DNA of 64,000 nt from IMG/VR virus record IMGVR_UViG_3300020166_001048, positions 1 through 64,000 of that record; one strand, written 5' to 3'. The position numbers and the translations under genes were made by a program. This stretch comes from a virus. This document shows, piece after piece, positions 58,829-64,000 of the stretch. The stretch's first letter is position 1, and each line of letters opens with the position of its first letter. The notes under the pieces were generated by a model. That model saw only the letters and a list, made by a program, of their open reading frames with translations, was not told where the DNA came from and made no database searches.

Positions 58829-60220
58829 TTAGCTAATTTTCACAATTGCTTCTACAGTGCCGAGACCCTCGGTTTTTTTGTTCGTTAGCGCACGGCCAAT
58901 CACATTAAACGCTGTAACTTCGTCTAAAGTTGCTGCTCTGGCTGCGCCGTTTCCTGCACTCACTAGTCTATCACCTTTAGACACAAAGCCCATTGTCATA
59001 ACCGGAACACGCCCTGTCATAGCAATTGCCGGGTGTGTAACATCATTTCCGTACCCTGCATTCATTGTGTAAGCTGGGCGAGTTGATACTACTCCAAAAA
59101 CATTAGTTGAAAGATCATCTGCACAAATTGTGATTTCTTCACTGCCGCCGAGCTCGACTACTGTGCCAGATGCGTATTCTGCATCTGCTGAAAAACGCTC
59201 TGCCAAGTCGGCGTATTCTGCAGACGTTGCTTTAGCAAATATTGTATTAAACGAGCCGCCTGCAGCGCCGATATTTCCAATACCGTCAGCATTGCCATTT
59301 GTTATACTAGCAACTGTTACCGAGCCAGACGAAACCAAGCTGGTGTTAACAGTAACAACTGAAGATGCGCCATCAATTGTCATAGCAGTAGTTTGCGAAC
59401 CGCCGTCATTGACACGAATTATAATATCGCCATCTTGTGTTTGGTTTTGAAAGTACACATCTGTGCCGCTAACATTTAGTCGACCATCGTTGTCAGCACC
59501 AAAATAGATACCTGTATCATTTAATACACTTACTGTTCCAGTTGTACTAGTAGCTGCATCTGAGCGCATAAACTGGGACGCTGTGAGTCCTTCTAGTCCA
59601 TCACTGTCACTTGCTGTACCTTTAAATGTTGCACCAGCTACTGTGGTACTCATGTTTAGACCTGGAGAAATTGTAGCAAAGCCTGAAAGTGCCGCAGCCG
59701 GAGTAAACGTTGCGTCTTTAGACCAAATACCACAAATAACGTTGTTAACATACATCAACACAACAACATGATCTGAACCAGGGCTACTGTCAGTAATTGT
59801 ATCAACAATAGCACCAGATGTGCCTTCGCCGCTAGTAAACGCTGGGCCAATTGTTACAAAAGCACTACCACTGTAGACTTTAAGTTGATCATTTACTGTA
59901 TCAAACCAAAGATCACCTGCTACATTACTAGTCGGTGCTGTTGATGATGAAGTTGCTCCTGAAATAGACTTGAACAATGTGCCGTTATATACTTTAATAA
60001 CGTTGTTGGTTTGGTCATACCATAATTGCCCTTGCAAAGGTGTGCCTGGTGCAGTTGTGTTTGCTGCATTTTCCAACAAGTGAACAAAGTTCTCTCCTAG
60101 GAACTCGCCATAGCCTGCGTAGTTTTTACCTACAATGACTTGGCTTGAATCTGTGTTAATAGTACCATCTGCAACTACTGCAAAGATTGTACCATCTGTT
60201 TTGTTAATGGTATACGCCAT
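58829..60220 (-). CDS. Tail-fibre protein with C-terminal self-processing-like domain
   Basis: 463 residues. Repeats of LWFDTVNDQLKVYSGSAF and QLWYDQTNNVIKVYNGTLF at the N-terminal third are the typical fibre modules. The C-terminal about 110 residues (AEYADLAERFSADAEY, then GRVPVMTMGFVSKGDRLV) resemble the intramolecular chaperone/peptidase G2-type domains of phage fibres, which trimerise the protein and may be cleaved off. Confidence 0.75.
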   Translation of the reverse strand: MAYTINKTDGTIFAVVADGTINTDSSQVIVGKNYAGYGEFLGENFVHLLENAANTTAPGTPLQGQLWYDQTNNVIKVYNGTLFKSISGATSSSTAPTSNVAGDLWFDTVNDQLKVYSGSAFVTIGPAFTSGEGTSGAIVDTITDSSPGSDHVVVLMYVNNVICGIWSKDATFTPAAALSGFATISPGLNMSTTVAGATFKGTASDSDGLEGLTASQFMRSDAATSTTGTVSVLNDTGIYFGADNDGRLNVSGTDVYFQNQTQDGDIIIRVNDGGSQTTAMTIDGASSVVTVNTSLVSSGSVTVASITNGNADGIGNIGAAGGSFNTIFAKATSAEYADLAERFSADAEYASGTVVELGGSEEITICADDLSTNVFGVVSTRPAYTMNAGYGNDVTHPAIAMTGRVPVMTMGFVSKGDRLVSAGNGAARAATLDEVTAFNVIGRALTNKKTEGLGTVEAIVKIS

Positions 60221-60245
60221 TTGTTTATTACTCCGTTTCCAAGTG

Positions 60246-60253
60246 TATTTATA
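60246..60253 (-). promoter_or_regulatory. T4 late promoter (perfect TATAAATA, minus strand)
   Basis: TATAAATA reading on the minus strand, 26 nt before the fibre gene's start at 60220. A second CATAAATA lies about 22 nt further upstream. Confidence 0.6.
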
Positions 60254-60273
60254 TCTTTATAATATACGTGTAT

Positions 60274-60939
60274 TTATGTTGCACTAAGATTTGTTAAAGT
60301 CTGAATGCGCACTGTGTAATCAATTTGTATTTGTCTGTTCAATGATTTTTGAACTGGGTGGAAAATAACATGTGTTATTAGTCGCAAATTGGTTGCACTA
60401 CCGTTCCAAACTTTAAGTCCAAGTTCGTCGAACACATAATCTCCATTAAAATCTGTTGAATTATCAAATGCCTGTTGTCCACTCGGCTCTCCATAATCTA
60501 ACAGACAACTAACTAGAATGTCTGTATACACTTTTCCGGTAGTATGCGTCACCGTTAGTTTGTTTCTACTAGTGTCAGTGTTTGATGCACTGTTGTCGTC
60601 AACTACTTTTGAATAAGTTGGATTGTACAGATTAGCGTTTTGCCCTGTAGTGTTAGGTGGCAAGTATGTAATAACCCCTGTTGGGTCTACACTACTGCCG
60701 CCGTTTCCAAATGACATATTATAGATTTGTCCAATGCTTTTATTTGCAAGACTATTTGCAAGTGCTTCGCTCATATTTTCATAATGAATTGCATTGCGTT
60801 TATCTATAATTACTTCATCGGTGTTTGGATCAAAAATTTTGATGTGCCCACTAATAGCAACCTGGCCATTTTCGTTTGGCGCAACTTCTTTATTTTGTTC
60901 CATTGACATCTCGTTAACGTTATCTTTATCTACTTCCAT
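60274..60939 (-). CDS. Virion structural protein
   Basis: 221 residues. Acidic N-terminus (MEVDKDNVNEMSMEQNKEV; start may be Met11 or Met13), then strands with IFDPNTDEVIIDKRNAIHYENMSEAL (in part) and YNMSFGNGG, as in small structural proteins of marine T4-like phages. Located between two fibre genes. Confidence 0.65.
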   Translation of the reverse strand: MEVDKDNVNEMSMEQNKEVAPNENGQVAISGHIKIFDPNTDEVIIDKRNAIHYENMSEALANSLANKSIGQIYNMSFGNGGSSVDPTGVITYLPPNTTGQNANLYNPTYSKVVDDNSASNTDTSRNKLTVTHTTGKVYTDILVSCLLDYGEPSGQQAFDNSTDFNGDYVFDELGLKVWNGSATNLRLITHVIFHPVQKSLNRQIQIDYTVRIQTLTNLSAT

Positions 60940-60958
60940 GCTGTATTTACCTATCTAG

Positions 60959-63900
60959 TTAACCTTGGTCTTTAAGAAATAATGCTGCTACGGTAGTTTG
61001 ATCTTGCAGCGCAATTCCGTTACTTGCTGTATTATTTCCTTGTTTGTACATTACGTTACCATTGACTATTGAGATATCAATTTCTACGCCATCAGCTGGT
61101 GCAGTTGTAAGTGTTACTTCAACTTGGGTTGCATCAACTTGAGTTACAGTATAATCAACAGTATTAATCAGCTCTGCGCCGCCAACGCTAACTCTAACTG
61201 CTTCGTCGAGCTCTGTACTGTCAACTGTTGATGGTACAACAATCCCAGACCCAATAAAGGTGGTAGTTGAACCGTCGCCAATATTTGTTTTATCAGTTGT
61301 AGTTTTTTGCTGATACGTACTTGGCAACTGTTGTGCTAGTCCAACATCGCTGACACTTACGCCGCTAACGTGCGCCATTGCACCGGTACCGGCTACACCT
61401 CTGCGCAATCCACTAACAGTGTTGTTTGATAAATCCCGTGATCTGTAAGTGATACGCTCTGCACCAACTATCATCTGTCCAAATATATTTGATTCTAGAT
61501 TTGGTGCACTCAATTTGCTTGCATCCTTAACATAAACAACATCATCGTCTATTGCTAGTGCAGATGTTAACTCAGTGGTATTGCCAGTGTTCAGTTTGAG
61601 TATTTTTTGATTTCCCAACATGTCCTGGAAGATACGGAAGTTCAAACTATCCGGAACGACACTCATTGTAAATATAGTTACTATCAACACATCAATAGGT
61701 CCGAGTATACTGCCATTGACAGTAAGAACACTAAGCCCGTCTGTGCCGGTACTTAGTTCGAAGTCTACACCGTTTCTAAGATACTTGCCATTTAGAGATA
61801 CAAATATTCTTTCAGGATTAGTTACAAGTCTACCGAGAGCAAAATTGTTAGTCTCTATAGATATACCAATTGTGTAGTCAAATGGGCCGTCGTCATAGTC
61901 ATTTTCATCAAATGCAATACTAGTAGTTGCACCCTCAGTAGTAGGCCCTTGGTATACCTTGGTAATAATGCTTTGCTCTGATGTGTCATTGAATGTATAC
62001 ACAGTAAACGGTGTATCGGGTATAGCACCAACCCGCAACAATAAATCATTTGTGTTCACTATTGTATAATCAGCTTCAGTTGTTACTGCAATCAGAATTT
62101 TTGCACCATCTGCTGGTTGTGCATTTGCATTAAATTCAACATACCTGTCGCTACTGCCGTCAAACTCGCTTAGTGTCCAATCAACTGCTAGATTCTGTTG
62201 TACGTTATCAACGTACACAATTACATCGTTGTCTGCAATTAATCCTTGATTTGTTTTACCTGTTGTACTCAAATAGTAAGGACCCAAACTCGATCCGTCG
62301 CTAGTATATTCAATGCCCTCTGGTGCTCTCAAACGTAAACCATCACGTTCAACTAACATGTTAACAATGTTTGTTCCTTGTAAACTGTTTGTTAGTGCAT
62401 ATTGAGATGTACTGCCGTCGTGGGTGAAACGTTGTATTTGAGGTGCACTCCAACTTAGTTGCGTTGGTGTTGTTACTCCAAGTGCAACAATAGTAACCCA
62501 ATCAGTTGACGTGGGCTGTGTATTAAATGTTACATCAGTTGCAAAACTGCCGCTGGCTGCATAAGTGTAGTTTGTAAAAAGTGCGCCATTAACAAACACA
62601 ACCATCTCGGCAATTTCTGTGTATGCTACGTTAATCTGCTGTGTTGCATTGGTGATGGTGTTGCCTACAAAACTTTCTTTGTAAAGTTGCGATCCACCTC
62701 CTAGTCCATAGATTTGAACATTAAACACATCTCCTACATTTCCACTATTAAGTGTAATTACTTTAGTAACCCAATTAATAGTGTAGCTACTTGGATCAAC
62801 ATTTTGTCCACTGAGCTCGTTATAAACTTCAAGCTCAATGGGGTGCTGTATAAGACCTGCAAAACTAACTGTTGTCCCAACTCCGGTGTACTCAACGCTA
62901 ACACCCTTGATGCTAAAGCCGTGGCCGTTATTAGACCAATCACTGCCTGGGCGAGTGTAAACTTTGAGATCTAATGTATCAAACTCACTACCTGGGACTA
63001 GTTCCTCTGGTGCATGTGAGCTGTATGTGTCGATAAATTCGCCACCTTCAACATTAATATCAGTTGCACGTATTCCCAAGTATGAATCAGTAAACGAGCT
63101 CTCATATATAACATCCAAGATTTCGGCGCTGTATGTTGGCAAGCCCTCGGGGCCAAACTCGATGTTATCAAACGGATTAATATCGTAGTTGCCTACATCA
63201 AAACCGGTGTTTTGGTCAAAGTCTGGTCCTTGTACTTGTACACCAGGGTAATCAATCCCTGTCATTAGCTGTGCTAATTCTCGACCTGGATCAGATGGAG
63301 TTGGCGTATACATACCAATTGTTCTGTCTGCGCCGTCTAGTGTACTTGGATCAACTATTGTATAATTGTCAGGATCGAATGTTGAGGTACTAGTAAAGTC
63401 TGCAATTACTTGATAAACTTTTGCTTGTGTTGTAGCAACCGTGCCAACAGTAGGCACAGGATATCGCACAAGTTCATTTGCAGTATAAACTGTATTTGCT
63501 TGCCAATCAACTACTTGACTGTTGTAAGTAATTCTGTCGTACTTGATTGTTGTTACTATGTCTCGAACTAGACTTGGCGCAAGCACTGCAATTGCAGTTG
63601 CACCAACGCCGTTGCCACCCGAGATAGTAATAATTGGAGTAGTCGTATATCCGCTTCCAGGTGTAAGCACAGTTACACTAATTAATTGTCCAGCACTATT
63701 AACTTTTGCTTCCATTGTTGCTTGTGTATCTGCATCACCTGTTACAATAACTTGTGGAGGAACAGTATACCCCGAACCACCATTTATTACAGTAACACTG
63801 CTCAGTTCTAGCAAGTAGTTGCTAATCCATTGGCTGTAGGGCCAAGTTTTCCATATTGGGTCAGTACTAGGAAAGCTGCTCAATGACATAGGATTGTCAG

Positions 63901-64000
63901 TGTTGTTGTCCAAGATAGGCGATATGAATCCTTGTCTTAGCTCGTCATAATAAGCTGGCACATCAAAATCTGTAGCACTACCATTGTAACTGTCAATGCC
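60959..64000 (-). CDS. Very large virion/tail-fibre protein, 5' end outside the window
   Basis: At least 1013 residues; the frame stays open to the window end. It is a chain of beta-rich modules: two GSGYTxxP-type repeats near the start (GGSGYTVPPQVIVTG, GSGYTTTPIITISGG), several YVDNVQQNL-like units and a C-terminus with VGGAELINTVDYTVTQVD. The pattern matches baseplate-linked structural proteins of marine T4-like phages. A GTG at 63961 is not the true start. Confidence 0.75.
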   Translation of the reverse strand, partial: GIDSYNGSATDFDVPAYYDELRQGFISPILDNNTDNPMSLSSFPSTDPIWKTWPYSQWISNYLLELSSVTVINGGSGYTVPPQVIVTGDADTQATMEAKVNSAGQLISVTVLTPGSGYTTTPIITISGGNGVGATAIAVLAPSLVRDIVTTIKYDRITYNSQVVDWQANTVYTANELVRYPVPTVGTVATTQAKVYQVIADFTSTSTFDPDNYTIVDPSTLDGADRTIGMYTPTPSDPGRELAQLMTGIDYPGVQVQGPDFDQNTGFDVGNYDINPFDNIEFGPEGLPTYSAEILDVIYESSFTDSYLGIRATDINVEGGEFIDTYSSHAPEELVPGSEFDTLDLKVYTRPGSDWSNNGHGFSIKGVSVEYTGVGTTVSFAGLIQHPIELEVYNELSGQNVDPSSYTINWVTKVITLNSGNVGDVFNVQIYGLGGGSQLYKESFVGNTITNATQQINVAYTEIAEMVVFVNGALFTNYTYAASGSFATDVTFNTQPTSTDWVTIVALGVTTPTQLSWSAPQIQRFTHDGSTSQYALTNSLQGTNIVNMLVERDGLRLRAPEGIEYTSDGSSLGPYYLSTTGKTNQGLIADNDVIVYVDNVQQNLAVDWTLSEFDGSSDRYVEFNANAQPADGAKILIAVTTEADYTIVNTNDLLLRVGAIPDTPFTVYTFNDTSEQSIITKVYQGPTTEGATTSIAFDENDYDDGPFDYTIGISIETNNFALGRLVTNPERIFVSLNGKYLRNGVDFELSTGTDGLSVLTVNGSILGPIDVLIVTIFTMSVVPDSLNFRIFQDMLGNQKILKLNTGNTTELTSALAIDDDVVYVKDASKLSAPNLESNIFGQMIVGAERITYRSRDLSNNTVSGLRRGVAGTGAMAHVSGVSVSDVGLAQQLPSTYQQKTTTDKTNIGDGSTTTFIGSGIVVPSTVDSTELDEAVRVSVGGAELINTVDYTVTQVDATQVEVTLTTAPADGVEIDISIVNGNVMYKQGNNTASNGIALQDQTTVAALFLKDQG

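Noticed and set aside
59130-59450. Antisense frames in the tail-fibre genes
   Set aside because: Low-complexity Ser/Thr/Val frames that arise from the repetitive structure of the fibre genes on the other strand.

Overview
The window looks like part of the genome of a large marine T4-like (myovirus-type) phage that probably infects an alphaproteobacterium. Evidence for a phage: genes are packed with 1-20 nt overlaps; a T7/T4-type 5'-3' exonuclease, ThyX, a MoxR/VWA pair, 2OG-Fe(II) oxygenases and many short unknown genes are present; seven tRNAs are scattered singly or in small clusters; T4-like late promoter motifs (TATAAATA, CTAAATA, GTAAATAC) precede genes; and the right end carries phage virion/tail-fibre genes. 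Evidence for the host: a circularly permuted (two-piece) tmRNA gene whose tag, ANANRAPAMAMAA, is of alphaproteobacterial type. The DNA is AT-rich. The lineage is inferred, because no capsid, portal or terminase gene lies in the window.

Layout. 0-7 kb (+): phosphoribosyltransferase (cut by the window edge), QueE, NadE, an SGNH-type protein, the exonuclease and small unknowns. 6-15.4 kb: four tRNAs (Thr, Leu, Gly, Arg), a eukaryotic-type phosphomannomutase homologue, further SGNH proteins, an amidinotransferase, an SGNH/APS-kinase fusion, a nucleotidyltransferase, a SWIM zinc-finger protein and a histone-H1-like peptide. 15.4-20.4 kb: tmRNA, an outer-membrane beta-barrel, a coiled-coil membrane protein, an alpha/beta hydrolase, an RNA polymerase omega-subunit homologue, a secreted Cys-rich protein and tRNAs Asn, Ser, Trp. 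20.4-26.5 kb: MoxR ATPase, Smr protein, VWA/metallopeptidase-like protein, AT-hook protein and ThyX. Here short units are driven by sigma70-like promoters (TTGACA-17-TATAxT).

26.5-57.7 kb is an accessory island. It starts with a nucleotide-sugar cassette (SDR epimerase, DegT/StrS aminotransferase, Gfo/Idh/MocA oxidoreductase). It continues with eight radical SAM proteins that carry an N-terminal SPASM/twitch-like cysteine domain, four members of a putative glycosyltransferase family with a TEK motif (a fifth lies at 6-7 kb), four further GT-A-like proteins, two amidinotransferases, a NodU/TobZ-type carbamoyltransferase, a sulfotransferase-like protein, a TagD-type cytidylyltransferase and a GDP-fucose-synthase-like SDR. 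It also encodes its own support enzymes: SAM synthetase (MetK), an MTA/SAH/5'-deoxyadenosine nucleosidase, and a SufT/MIP18-type Fe-S assembly protein. I read the island as a phage-encoded pathway that builds or remodels an unusual, heavily modified glycan or small molecule, with radical SAM chemistry at its centre. The target (virion, host envelope or DNA) cannot be read from sequence.

57.7-64 kb (-): virion structural/tail-fibre genes, the last one cut by the window edge.
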